A DNA stretch of 64,000 nt from Streptomyces sp. XY006 (GCF_002237655.1 NZ_NOKT01000015.1:143844-207843), one strand, 5' to 3'; counted from the first letter of the stretch, positions 1 through 9,439 are shown. Made by a program: numbers and translations. The notes: generated from the sequence alone by a model not told the origin.

Positions 1-522
1 GGTGGTGGCCGCCGCCCAGGTGAAGCCGGCGCGTTCGAAGTTCTTCCGCAGACCGGCGTAGGCCATGGTCAGGTCGACCCTGGCGTCGCCGTTGTCGAGC
101 GGGTACGCCTCGATCACCGGCGCCCCGTGGGCCCGGGCGAAGTCGACGGCTCCGGCGATCAGGGCGTGCGAGACGCCCTGCCTGCGGTGGCCGGGGCGCA
201 CCCGGACGCACCACAGCGACCAGACGGGCAGGTCGTCGAGGTGCGGGATCTTGCGGTTGCGGGCGAAGGAGGTGTCGGCGCGCGGGGCGACGGCGGCCCA
301 GCCGACCGGCTCGTCACCGTCGTAGGCGAGCACGCCCGGGGGCGGGTCCGCGCGGCACAGCTCGGCGACGAGGGCACCACGGGCCGGGCCGCGCAGCTCG
401 TTGTTGAGCTTGGAGGGGATCCGGTAGCTCAGGCACCAGCAGACGTTCGCGGTCGGCGACTTGGGGCCGAGCACGGCGCGGACGTCCTCGAACTCCGTCG
501 CGGGGCGCACCTCGATGCTCAT
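1..522 (-). CDS. GNAT family N-acetyltransferase, 3' end outside the window
   Basis: The frame is open from an ATG at 522 to the window edge (174 codons), so the C-terminus is missing. The protein starts MSIEVRPATEFEDVRAV. It carries the GNAT acetyl-CoA loop pattern R-x2-Q/G-x-G/A as RPGHRRQGVSHAL near residues 118-130, after the beta-strand VWSLWCVRVRP. Such enzymes move an acetyl group from acetyl-CoA to an amine; the substrate cannot be read here. No strong Shine-Dalgarno (SD) is visible. The assignment rests on the motif and the fold-like strand/helix order. Confidence 0.8.
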   Translation of the reverse strand, partial: MSIEVRPATEFEDVRAVLGPKSPTANVCWCLSYRIPSKLNNELRGPARGALVAELCRADPPPGVLAYDGDEPVGWAAVAPRADTSFARNRKIPHLDDLPVWSLWCVRVRPGHRRQGVSHALIAGAVDFARAHGAPVIEAYPLDNGDARVDLTMAYAGLRKNFERAGFTWAAATT

Positions 523-668
523 GCCCTCACGATGCCACGGGCCGTGCGGCGGCGCCGCCGGATCACGGCCTCGGCCGGCGGCACGGCCCGGCCGAACAGG
601 GTGTGCAACGGCCGGGCCGTGTCCGCCCACTCCGGCGAGCGGCCTCCGCGCGGGTCGTGGGCGCGAGG

Positions 669-1060
669 TCAGTGCGGTGGACGTACCGCCGAGGCCGCCC
701 GCAGCAGCCGCAGCCGGCCGATCTCGGTCACGTTCCTGGTCAGTTCGGTGTTCACCGAGGCCACCATGTGCGCCACGGTGTACCGGGGGTCCTCCGGCCA
801 GGGGAAGGGCGCCGTGGCGTCCAGGTCGGACTCGGTCAGGCCGTCCAGGACGGACAGCCACCGCGTGCGCAGCTCCCGCAGCCAGGTGACGGTGGGGGCG
901 CCCTCGCCGGGCCGGACGACGTCCGCGCGGTCGCGGGGCGGGCGGCCCTGCGCGTGGTCGAGGGCGACGCTCCACCACCAGCCGATGTGCCGGCTCACTC
1001 GAACAATGACCAGGTCGACCGGAACTGCTCGCGCAGCAGTTCCGTGCGGGAGACGCTCAT
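669..1060 (-). pseudogene. Broken DinB-family (mycothiol-dependent/DinB superfamily) gene
   Basis: An ATG at 1060 opens a frame reading MSVSRTELLREQFRSTWSLF, the usual N-terminus of Streptomyces DinB-like proteins, but it hits TGA at about 995. The family sequence resumes in another frame as HIGWWWSVALDHAQGR and runs to the stop at 669. From memory of the family, about 50 residues (the metal-site helix and following loop) are missing between LFE and HIGWW. An internal deletion with a frame change therefore fits better than a sequencing slip. The downstream piece can start at a GTG at 998, but without the first helix it is unlikely to fold. Confidence 0.75.
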
Positions 1061-1069
1061 CGCACGACC

Positions 1070-1534
1070 CTACGCAACGGTCCGGGCGTCCCGGGCCAGT
1101 CCCGCCCAGTCGAGGTCCCGCAGCGCCGGCTCGGCGTCGCAGCCGGACGGCAGGCGGGTCGTGGCCTGGAACCAGACGACGACCAGGCGCGAGCGGTAGG
1201 TGACCGGGTCGCGGCCGGGGTCCAGGGCCGTCGACTGGAACGTGCCCAGGCAGGCCACGGCCGGCAGCACCTCCACCGGCCCGAGACCGCCCGCGTACTG
1301 GTCGGGGTACTCGCGCGCGGGCGGCACCAGATGGACCGGCGTACCGGGGTGGGCCCGCTCGGCGGCACGTACCAGGCGGGCGATGCGCAGGTCGTTCACC
1401 GGCTTGCAGGGGTAGCCGGCCGGGAGATCGCCGTAGGTCGACGAGAAGCGCAGCTCGGCGAGATCCACCGAGCGGCCCGAGGCCAGGACGAGGCGGGTGA
1501 GCGCCATGGCCGGCGTTTTGCCGTACGGGTGCAT
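1070..1534 (-). CDS. Conserved hypothetical protein (154 aa)
   Basis: The frame runs from ATG 1534 (MHPYGKTPAMALTRLVLASG) to TAG at 1070. A second in-frame ATG ten codons in (MALTRLVL) may be the true start. The protein is soluble, with no signal peptide or membrane helix. Readable blocks are FSSTYGDLPAGYPCKPVNDL, LVPPAREYPDQY and RSRLVVVWFQ. I recognise no catalytic motif and assign no function. It lies 10 bp upstream of the broken DinB-family gene and downstream of the prim-pol gene, on the same strand. Confidence 0.7.
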   Translation of the reverse strand: MHPYGKTPAMALTRLVLASGRSVDLAELRFSSTYGDLPAGYPCKPVNDLRIARLVRAAERAHPGTPVHLVPPAREYPDQYAGGLGPVEVLPAVACLGTFQSTALDPGRDPVTYRSRLVVVWFQATTRLPSGCDAEPALRDLDWAGLARDARTVA

Positions 1535-1566
1535 GGGGGTCTTTCGGTGCTCAGGGGCGGTGCTCC

Positions 1567-1690
1567 GGTCACGGCCGGTGTCCCGCCGGCCGGGCCGCCG
1601 ACGGGGCCGGTCACGGCCGGTGTCCCGTCATGCGGGCCGCCGACGGGGCTCGGGTCACGGCCGGTGTCCCGTCATGCGGGCCGCGGACGC
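1567..1690. repeat. Three tandem copies of the prim-pol gene tail (about 42-44 bp period)
   Basis: The 19-mer GGTCACGGCCGGTGTCCCG occurs at 1567, 1609 and 1653, spaced 42 and 44 bp, with GC-rich spacers that are nearly identical between copies. The copy at 1653 overlaps the end of the prim-pol coding region (codons for MTGHRP and the stop). The two others lie just beyond the stop, so the gene's 3' end has been duplicated twice. Confidence 0.85.
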
Positions 1691-2521
1691 GATCGTCGCC
1701 CGGGCCTCACGCTCGGACAGGCCGGTGTTCAGGGCCGCCTCGACCAGGGGGTCCACGAGCGCCGGGCCGATGCCGTCCTCGTAGGCCCGGCAGGCGGCCC
1801 AGAACAGGCGGGTGTTGCGCTGGCCCTCGTGCGCGGCCAGGACGAACTGGACCAGGCCCTGGCCGTGTCCGTCGGCCGCCGCGGACGCGGGGTGGTGGGC
1901 GCGGGGCGGCGGGAGCAGCAGCCGCAGCAGGGAGCGCGGGCAGCGGGCGGGGGGCAGATGGGCGGTGCCGGGCGCGGCGGCGTACACGCCCCGGTCCGTG
2001 CGGGAGCCGGGGCCCACGAGGTAGCCGCCGGCGCCCCGGATGTCGATGCCGGGGGCGAGGCGGCCCGCCGAGTTGGGGACGACCACGTCGGGCGGGCCGC
2101 TCAGCCACAGGTGACGCCCGCCGGAGGGGGTCAGCACCACCACCGTCGGGGGGATCGTGAACAGGTGCCGCAGGGCCAGCTCGCGCAGGGCGGCCGAGGA
2201 GTCCGTGCCGGTCTTCACGTCCAGGTCGACGCCGATCAGGTGGTGCGGGGGCAGACCGCAGGCGATGCCGTAGCCGGTCGCCCAGGGCGCCGCGGCGAAC
2301 AGTTCGCGGATGCGGGCCGGGTCGCTGGAGGCGTCGTACACCCCGTGGCCGAGGCGGCCGCACTCGCCGTGGCAGGGGGAGGGGACGGGTTCGTCGCGGT
2401 GGGGGGAACGCAGCGCGGGCAGCTTGGTGCGCGACAGGGGGATGACGGCCAGCCCGCGCTCGGCGGCTGACAGGGCGTGTGCGAGGGCCAGCGTCGTGGC
2501 CTGCCGGTCGGTGGTGGCCAT
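1655..2521 (-). CDS. Bifunctional DNA primase/polymerase (prim-pol) N-terminal domain protein
   Basis: This 288-residue protein begins MATTDRQATTLALAHALSA. It shows the prim-pol signature: an early helix followed by GLAVIPLSRTKLPAL, then CHGECGRLGHGVYDAS, the acidic catalytic pair in HLIGVDLDVKTG, then TPSGGRHLWLS and the ring IDIRGAGGYLVGPGS. Related plasmid and actinobacterial proteins make primers or fill gaps. No helicase domain follows, so this is a stand-alone prim-pol with a short C-terminal helical tail (LNTGLSEREARATI). A near-consensus LexA box lies just upstream (2532-2547), hinting at SOS control. The role in the host is inferred. Confidence 0.85.
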   Translation of the reverse strand: MATTDRQATTLALAHALSAAERGLAVIPLSRTKLPALRSPHRDEPVPSPCHGECGRLGHGVYDASSDPARIRELFAAAPWATGYGIACGLPPHHLIGVDLDVKTGTDSSAALRELALRHLFTIPPTVVVLTPSGGRHLWLSGPPDVVVPNSAGRLAPGIDIRGAGGYLVGPGSRTDRGVYAAAPGTAHLPPARCPRSLLRLLLPPPRAHHPASAAADGHGQGLVQFVLAAHEGQRNTRLFWAACRAYEDGIGPALVDPLVEAALNTGLSEREARATIASAARMTGHRP

Positions 2522-2899
2522 GACTCTAGTTTCGTACGTACGTTCGAAAAAGGAAAGGGGGAGCGGCTGCGACGCGCCGGGGTGAGGTGCTCTGCCCGAA
2601 AAGTGCGGGAACGCTTCGTCCCTTGCGGCACCCGGGTTCGAACGCCCCGTTGCACCCCACTTCGGGACGGAAGTGAAGCGAAGTGGTTTATCGACTTGTC
2701 CTCACGCTTGCGTGCGAATGGCGGCTTCCGGGGTGGTTCGCCGGGGATTCGGTGGGCAACTCTGGACTCGCGACGTCGCGCAGAAAAGCCAGGGCGGCCG
2801 GCCGACTTCCCTGGTGGCAGCAGTACTTCAGCAGCACTTCGCGCACTCACGGCCATGAGCCGGTGCGCACCGTTCTCGGAGTCCTGGAGGGACCACAAC
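2522..2899. other. Intergenic region between prim-pol and the secreted N/Q-rich gene
   Basis: These 378 bases separate divergent genes. The left end holds the LexA-like palindrome. The rest is less GC-rich than its surroundings, especially 2640-2720. I see no convincing ORF, RNA fold or terminator in it. Promoters for both flanking genes must lie here, but no clear -35/-10 pair stands out. Confidence 0.5.
2530..2549. promoter_or_regulatory. LexA (SOS) box-like palindrome upstream of prim-pol
   Basis: The 20-bp near-palindrome TTTCGTACGTACGTTCGAAA contains TCGTAC-GTAC-GTTCGA at 2532-2547. The actinobacterial SOS box is TCGAAC-N4-GTTCGA, so one base differs. It ends 10 bp upstream of the prim-pol ATG, where a repressor would block transcription. 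LexA binding is inferred. Confidence 0.6.
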
Positions 2900-3226
2900 A
2901 TGGCAAGCATCCGTACCGCCCGCGTCATCGCCGCCGTCTCCGCCCTTCCGCTCGCCGCCGCTCTCTTCACCGGCGTCGCGACGGCGGACAACGGCGCCTT
3001 CGCGGACAACGGATCCATCGCCGCCGTCACCGAGGCCGAACAGGGCATCCTCGGCAGCGGAGTCGGCGGTGACAACTTCGGCAACGCGGCGACCACCCAG
3101 CAGCAGGCCGTGGGTGAGGGCGCCTCGAACCAGAGCAACACGGCCCAGGTCAACGGCTCGGCGTTCACGGCCGTCAACCAGGGCAATGCCAACACCGCCG
3201 TCAGCTTCGCCCCGCTGTGGTGGTGA
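2900..3226 (+). CDS. Small secreted N/Q-rich protein
   Basis: The gene starts at ATG 2900 with a purine-rich SD (GGAGGGACC) upstream and encodes 108 residues. Residues 1-29 form a signal peptide (charged MASIRTARV, hydrophobic core, ATA-D cleavage). The mature part lacks cysteine and is rich in Gly, Asn, Gln, Ala and Thr. It has spaced blocks such as GNAATTQQQAVGEG, NQSNTAQVNGSAFTAVNQG and NANTAV, and ends with the aromatic tail FAPLWW. The alternating small/Asn/Gln pattern resembles amyloid-type surface proteins, though it is not a recognisable chaplin or rodlin. Surface structure is an inference; function is unknown. Confidence 0.75.
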   Translation: MASIRTARVIAAVSALPLAAALFTGVATADNGAFADNGSIAAVTEAEQGILGSGVGGDNFGNAATTQQQAVGEGASNQSNTAQVNGSAFTAVNQGNANTAVSFAPLWW

Positions 3227-3385
3227 GCTGAGCGGGCCGGTGCGCCGGCCCGCCATCCGTGTGGGGTGTGCTTCGTGGGGTGACAAGCGTCTGAGCGGCG
3301 GTGCTCCGGTACCGCCGCGCAGGCGTTTTTCCTTGCCTGTCCGCCCTCTTGACGGCTCGACGGATCTGACGGACAGTCAGAAACC

Positions 3386-4300
3386 GTGAGTGGTGAGCCG
3401 GAGATCCACGAGGAGTTCGAGGCACGCCTGAAGGCCTGTGCGGGCCGGCCGGCGGCCGCCACCGGGGTCGGCCGCGACCCGGTCAACGAGCCCATGATCA
3501 GGCACTGGTGCGAGGCCATGGGCGACACCAACCCGGCCTACAGGGGACCGGACGCCATCGCTCCGCCCACCATGCTGCAGGCCTGGACCATGGCGGGCCT
3601 GTCCCGCCGCCCGGAACGCGCGGCGGCCTACGACGAACTCCTCACCCTGCTCGACGCCTCGGGCCACGAGGCCGTGGTCGCCACCGACTGCGAGCAGGAG
3701 TACCTGCGCCCCCTGCGCCCGGGCGACCGCGTCACCTACGACTCGGTGATCGAGTCGGTCTCGGAACGCAAGACCACCCGGCTCGGCACGGGCTACTTCG
3801 TCACCACCCGCACGGACGTCCGGGCCAACGGCGAACCGGCCGGCACCCACCGCTTCCGCATCCTCAAGTACGCCCCCGCGCACCGGCCGGACCCGCCCCG
3901 GGAGAAACGCCCCCGCCCCGTCGTCAACCGCGACAACGCCGGCTTCTGGGCGGGCGTGGCCCGCCACGAGCTGCTCATCCAGCGCTGCTGCGGCTGCGCC
4001 CGGCTGCGTTTCCCCTGGCTGCCGGGGTGCAACGACTGCGGCTGTCCCGACTGGGACACCGTCGCCGCGCGCGGCACGGGCACCGTGTACTCCTGGGTCG
4101 TGATGCACCACCCGTCCTTCCCCGCCTTCGACCCGCCGTACGCGGTCGGCCTGATCGAGCTCGCCGAGGGCGTGCGGATCGTCGGCGACCTGGTCGGGGT
4201 GGAGCACGAGCGGGTGCGGATCGGCATGCCGGTACGGCTGGAGTTCCGGCGCTTCGACGAGGAGCTGGTGCTGCCGGTGTTCCGCGGGGTGGCGCCGTGA
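3386..4300 (+). CDS. MaoC-like hydratase fused to Zn-ribbon/OB-fold DUF35 domain (ChsH2-like)
   Basis: The frame starts at GTG 3386 and encodes 304 residues. Residues 10-165 form a MaoC-type hot-dog half (VNEPMIRHWCEAMGDTNPAY, APPTMLQAW). Residues about 175-304 are a DUF35 OB-fold with a zinc ribbon (CCGC...CNDCGC near 200-222). This two-domain order is that of ChsH2 from mycobacterial steroid side-chain breakdown, which pairs with a small MaoC partner and an Ltp2-type aldolase. Exactly those partners follow here, each overlapping by 4 bp. The likely role is hydration of an enoyl-CoA and hand-over to the thiolase-like enzyme. The true substrate is unknown. Confidence 0.85.
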   Translation: MSGEPEIHEEFEARLKACAGRPAAATGVGRDPVNEPMIRHWCEAMGDTNPAYRGPDAIAPPTMLQAWTMAGLSRRPERAAAYDELLTLLDASGHEAVVATDCEQEYLRPLRPGDRVTYDSVIESVSERKTTRLGTGYFVTTRTDVRANGEPAGTHRFRILKYAPAHRPDPPREKRPRPVVNRDNAGFWAGVARHELLIQRCCGCARLRFPWLPGCNDCGCPDWDTVAARGTGTVYSWVVMHHPSFPAFDPPYAVGLIELAEGVRIVGDLVGVEHERVRIGMPVRLEFRRFDEELVLPVFRGVAP

Positions 4301-4680
4301 AGGCCGGCGACCGTCTGCCGCCCCTGGAGATCCCCGTGACCCGCACCCTGATCGTCGCCGGGGCGATCGCCTCCCGCGACTACCAGGACGTCCACCACGA
4401 CCCGGACGCGGCCCGGCGCAAGGGCTCCCCCGACGTCTTCATGAACATCCTGACGACCAACGGCCTGGTCGGCCGCTACATCACCGACCACTTCGGCGCC
4501 CGGGCCGAACTGCGCCGGGTGGCCATCCGGCTCGGCGCGCCCAACCACCCCGGTGACACGCTGGTGCTGACCGGCACGGTGGAGGAGGTCGACGGCGACC
4601 TCGCGACCGTCCGGGTCACCGGCGCGAACGGCATCGGTACGCACGTCACCGGCACGGTGACGGTGAGGGTCCCGGCGTGA
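4297..4680 (+). CDS. Small MaoC-family enoyl-CoA hydratase (ChsH1-like)
   Basis: GTG 4297 overlaps the preceding TGA (GTGA), giving 127 residues, the size of ChsH1. A catalytic-type Asp/His pair is visible in SRDYQDVHHDPDAARRKG: D28 and H33, five residues apart as in hydratase-2 folds. The protein is a single hot-dog domain that should form a heteromer with the MaoC half of the upstream protein, which lacks this motif. In the family it hydrates a steroid-type 2-enoyl-CoA; here the substrate is inferred only from synteny. Confidence 0.85.
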   Translation: MKAGDRLPPLEIPVTRTLIVAGAIASRDYQDVHHDPDAARRKGSPDVFMNILTTNGLVGRYITDHFGARAELRRVAIRLGAPNHPGDTLVLTGTVEEVDGDLATVRVTGANGIGTHVTGTVTVRVPA

Positions 4681-5852
4681 GCCCGCGCGGACGGCCCGAC
4701 GCTCTCGGCGGGCGCGCGGCGATCGCCGGCATCGGAGCCACCGCGTTCTCCAAGGACTCCGGCCGCAGCGAGCTGCGCCTGGCCGTCGAGGCGGTGCGGG
4801 CGGCCCTGGCGGACGCGGGCCTGGCCCCGGCCGACGTGGACGGCATGGTCACGTTCACCATGGACACCAGCCCCGAGATCACCGTCGCCCAGGCGGCCGG
4901 CATCGGCGAGCTCTCCTTCTTCTCCCGCGTCCACTACGGCGGCGGCGCGGCCTGCGCCACCGTCCAGCAGGCCGCCCTCGCCGTCGCCGCGGGCGTGGCG
5001 GAGGTGGTGGTCTGCTACCGGGCGTTCAACGAGCGCTCCGGCCGCCGCTTCGGCTCCGGCGTACGGCACCGGGAGCCCTCGGCGGAGGGCGCGGCGCTCG
5101 GCTGGACCCTGCCGTCCGGCCTGCTCACCCCGGCCTCCTGGGTGGCGATGGCGGCCCGGCGCTACCTGCACGTCCACGGCCTGACACCGGAGGCCTTCGG
5201 GCACGTGGCCGTCACCGCGCGCGCCTACGCGGCGACCAATCCGGCGGCGTACTTCCACGGCCGGCCCCTCACCCTCGCCGAGCACGCCGCCTCCCGCTGG
5301 ATCGCCGAACCGCTGCGGCTGCTCGACTGCTGCCAGGAGACCGACGGCGGGCAGGCGCTGGTCGTCACCTCCGTCGAGCGGGCCCGTGACCTGCCCCGCC
5401 CGCCCGCCGTGATCGCCGCGGCCGCCCAGGGCGCCGGACGCGCGCAGGAGCAGATGACCGGCTTCTACCGCGGCGACCTCACCGGGCTGCCCGAGGCCGC
5501 GGTCGTGGCCCGGCGGCTGTGGCGGACCTCGGGGCTCACGCCGGCCGACATCGACGTGGGGATCCTCTACGACCACTTCACGCCGTTCGTGCTGATGCAG
5601 CTGGAGGAGTTCGGCTTCTGCGGGCGCGGGGAGGCCGCGGACTTCGTGGCTGGGGCGCGGCTGCCGCTCAACACCCACGGCGGCCAGCTGGGGGAGGCGT
5701 ACCTGCACGGCATGAACGGCATCGCGGAAGCCGTCCGGCAGATCCGGGGCACGGCGGTGAACCGGGTGCCGGACGCCCGGCGGGTCCTGGTCACGGCCGG
5801 CACCGGCGTCCCCACGTCGGGACTCGTCCTGACCGCCGACCCCCAGGGGTGA
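4677..5852 (+). CDS. Thiolase-like lipid-transfer/retro-aldolase protein (Ltp2-like)
   Basis: GTG 4677 overlaps the previous stop; 391 residues. It has a thiolase-type fold: AAIAGIGATAFSKDSGRS at the N-terminus, GGAACATVQQAALAVAAG in the first half and TAGTGVPTSGLVL at the end. Ltp2 enzymes cleave a beta-hydroxy side-chain CoA ester by retro-aldol reaction with tyrosines. Here Tyr-containing motifs ILYDHFTPF (about 296-304) and GEAYLHGMNG (about 341-350) sit at the matching places. It needs the DUF35 partner encoded by the first gene of this three-gene run. Steroid or related isoprenoid side chains are the best guess. Confidence 0.85.
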   Translation: MSPRGRPDALGGRAAIAGIGATAFSKDSGRSELRLAVEAVRAALADAGLAPADVDGMVTFTMDTSPEITVAQAAGIGELSFFSRVHYGGGAACATVQQAALAVAAGVAEVVVCYRAFNERSGRRFGSGVRHREPSAEGAALGWTLPSGLLTPASWVAMAARRYLHVHGLTPEAFGHVAVTARAYAATNPAAYFHGRPLTLAEHAASRWIAEPLRLLDCCQETDGGQALVVTSVERARDLPRPPAVIAAAAQGAGRAQEQMTGFYRGDLTGLPEAAVVARRLWRTSGLTPADIDVGILYDHFTPFVLMQLEEFGFCGRGEAADFVAGARLPLNTHGGQLGEAYLHGMNGIAEAVRQIRGTAVNRVPDARRVLVTAGTGVPTSGLVLTADPQG

Positions 5853-5985
5853 ACCCGCAGTACGCCGGGCCCTCCGCTCCACCTACAGGAGGTGCAGTCA
5901 CCCCCACCCCTACAACCTGAGGGGGACCCCGCTTCGGGACCTGCGGCCGATCCGCCCGGCACCGCCCCGCTCATAGCGTTGAGCC

Positions 5986-6546
5986 ATGACCCCACTCGTC
6001 TGCACCAGCGCTTCGAAGGCGGCCGCACCCGCGGCGCAGACCCTTCCGTACCCGTCGTTCTCGTCGTACGTCAGGGCCCGCCAGCCGGTGCTGCTGCGCA
6101 CCGCCCGCTCGCTCACCGGCAACCCGAGCGACGCGGAGGACCTGCTGCAGACCGCGCTCGCCAAGACGTACGTCGCCTGGGAGCGCATCGAGGACCACCG
6201 CGCCCTCGACGGCTATGTGCGCCGGGCGCTGGTCAACACCCGGACCTCGCAGTGGCGCAAGCGCAAGGTCGACGAGTTCGCCTGCGACGAGCTGCCCGAG
6301 CCGGACCCGGTGGCCGGCGCGGACGACCCGGCCGAGCAGCAGGCGCTGCGGGACGCGATGTGGCGGGCCATCATGCGGCTGCCGGCCCGGCAGCGGGCGA
6401 TGGTCGTCCTCAGGTACTACGAGGACCTCAGCGAGGCCCAGACGGCGGAGGTGCTCGGCGTGTCGGTGGGCACGGTGAAGTCGGCCGTCTCCCGCGCCCT
6501 CGGCAAGCTGCGCGAGGACGCCGAACTGGGGCTCGTCCGCCAGTGA
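5986..6546 (+). CDS. SigE-family ECF RNA polymerase sigma factor
   Basis: The 186-residue protein starts at ATG 5986. Region 2 is at about 30-100 (LLRTARSLTGNPSDAEDLLQ, then TYVAWERIEDHRALDGYVRR). Region 4 with its helix-turn-helix (HTH) is at about 140-180 (LSEAQTAEVLGVSVGTVKSA). There is no C-terminal extension and no adjacent anti-sigma gene, which is usual for this SigE group. It stands between the Ltp2-like gene and the acyl-CoA ligase gene, so it may control one or both; that is inference. A hairpin at 6634-6652 follows. Confidence 0.9.
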   Translation: MTPLVCTSASKAAAPAAQTLPYPSFSSYVRARQPVLLRTARSLTGNPSDAEDLLQTALAKTYVAWERIEDHRALDGYVRRALVNTRTSQWRKRKVDEFACDELPEPDPVAGADDPAEQQALRDAMWRAIMRLPARQRAMVVLRYYEDLSEAQTAEVLGVSVGTVKSAVSRALGKLREDAELGLVRQ

Positions 6547-6633
6547 GTCCCGCGGTGACCCGTCGGCACTTCGTCGACGGCCGCTCCGGCGACCTCCTCG
6601 GGTGTGACCGCCGGTAGTCCCAGGTGGGAGCCC

Positions 6634-6652
6634 GGCCGGACGCCGTCCGGCC
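6634..6652 (+). terminator. Hairpin after the sigma factor gene
   Basis: GGCCGGAC-gcc-GTCCGGCC forms a perfect 8-bp stem with a 3-base loop about 90 bp past the sigma factor stop. There is no U-run, which is common for Streptomyces terminators. Confidence 0.5.
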
Positions 6653-6710
6653 CCGCTGTGAGCTGCTCCGCCCGCATGGCGTGATGCGATCGATCACCCG
6701 GTCCTAGTGA

Positions 6711-6726
6711 CATACCGCGTGGTATG
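6711..6726. promoter_or_regulatory. Operator-like palindrome upstream of the acyl-CoA ligase gene
   Basis: CATACC-GCGT-GGTATG is a perfect inverted repeat of two 6-bp arms, 60 bp before the ligase start. It lies in an unusually AT-rich patch where the promoter should be. The shape suits a dimeric TetR- or GntR-type fatty-acid regulator; the regulator is not encoded nearby. Confidence 0.5.
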
Positions 6727-6785
6727 TGCGCAGAATCAGCGCAACCTTTACCACCGCGTAGGCAATGTCGCCCCGGGAGGACGCC

Positions 6786-8444
<1,659 letters not shown>

Positions 8445-8457
8445 CCGGCCGCAGGAA

Positions 8458-8485
8458 GGAGCCTCCGGCGACCGCCGGGGGCTCC
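8458..8485 (+). terminator. Rho-independent-type terminator after the acyl-CoA ligase gene
   Basis: A 13-bp GC-rich stem (GGAGCCTCCGGCG paired with CGCCGGGGGCTCC, one wobble) with a 2-base loop begins 13 bp after the stop codon. Confidence 0.75.
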
Positions 8486-8517
8486 CGCGTTTCCGGTGAC
8501 CGCCTGATCACGCTTCT

Positions 8518-8531
8518 GAGTACCGGTACTC
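8518..8531. promoter_or_regulatory. 14-bp perfect palindrome upstream of lipoprotein gene
   Basis: GAGTACCGGTACTC is a perfect palindrome 48 bp before the lipoprotein start and 33 bp after the terminator. Its place in the only promoter-sized gap suggests an operator. Confidence 0.45.
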
Positions 8532-8579
8532 ATGCGCCGGCCGGTGCCGCGCCGGGAGGGTGGGGGCGGAGGTGCGCCG

Positions 8580-9332
8580 ATGCAGAGGACCACGCCGTCA
8601 CCCAGGCGCCGAGTGCGCGCACCGCTGCTGGTGTCCGCGCTGGTGGCGCTGACCGCGGCGTGCTCGTCCGGGCCGTCCGAGGAGGAGTTGAGGCGGGAGG
8701 CGACGTCCCCGGCGGCGGCGTCCCGCCGGGCTGCGGAGGAACGGAAGGCGCGCGGCCTGGTGGAGCGCCTGTCGGCGGTCGAAGGCCTTGAGCACGTACT
8801 GACCCGCTTCACCGACACCTGCGCCCGGCCCCCGGAGGACTCGCTCCTCGAACAGGACGCCTCCCCCCACGCCCTCGTCTGCGACATCCGCGCCGACGCC
8901 TACTTCGGCGTCCGGGGCGACATCACGGACGTGCTGCGCCGCATCCGCGCGGCCGGTCTCGCCGAGTGGGGCCCGCACGACGGCACGGGACGGGAGATGC
9001 CGAACGCCGCTGGCACGGTGACCTACGCGCTCGCCTACCACCGGGCGCACGGCCGGTTCAAGGACGGCAGCCTCATGCCCGGTCCCGCGCTGGAGGCCCC
9101 CGGGCTGCGGATCGACTGGGACCGCGACCGGCTGCCCCTGCCGAACCGGATCGAGGAGCCCGCTCCGTGTCCCCCGCGCAAGGGCGTCATCCACGAGCGC
9201 TGCTCGATCACGCCGAAGCCCTCGACGACCGTGTCAGCCGCCCGCGCCCGCCACGGCACCGTCCTGACCCTCCACCTGGGCGGCCCGGGCGCGACATGGC
9301 ACGAGTACTTCACGGTGCCGCGCGGGGACTGA
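8580..9332 (+). CDS. Putative lipoprotein, unknown function
   Basis: ATG 8580 follows a GGGGGCGGAGG stretch, so I prefer it to the upstream in-frame ATG at 8532. The 250-residue product has an Arg-rich n-region, a hydrophobic core and a lipobox ALTAAC with Cys28 followed by SSGPS, typical of an exported lipid-anchored protein. The rest is hydrophilic with four more cysteines (FTDTCARPP, LVCDIRADAYFGV, APCPPRKG, ERCSITPKP). Repeated charged helices at 35-60 may hold the domain off the membrane. I do not recognise the domain. Confidence 0.75.
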   Translation: MQRTTPSPRRRVRAPLLVSALVALTAACSSGPSEEELRREATSPAAASRRAAEERKARGLVERLSAVEGLEHVLTRFTDTCARPPEDSLLEQDASPHALVCDIRADAYFGVRGDITDVLRRIRAAGLAEWGPHDGTGREMPNAAGTVTYALAYHRAHGRFKDGSLMPGPALEAPGLRIDWDRDRLPLPNRIEEPAPCPPRKGVIHERCSITPKPSTTVSAARARHGTVLTLHLGGPGATWHEYFTVPRGD

Positions 9333-9439
9333 GTACGGAGGGGCCGGTGGCCGGTGGCTGACGGTTCACGTGGGATGGGAGACGGCGGCCGGCGGCCCCG
9401 GGTGGGATGGGCCGGTGGCCGATGGTCCCGGCGGGACGC

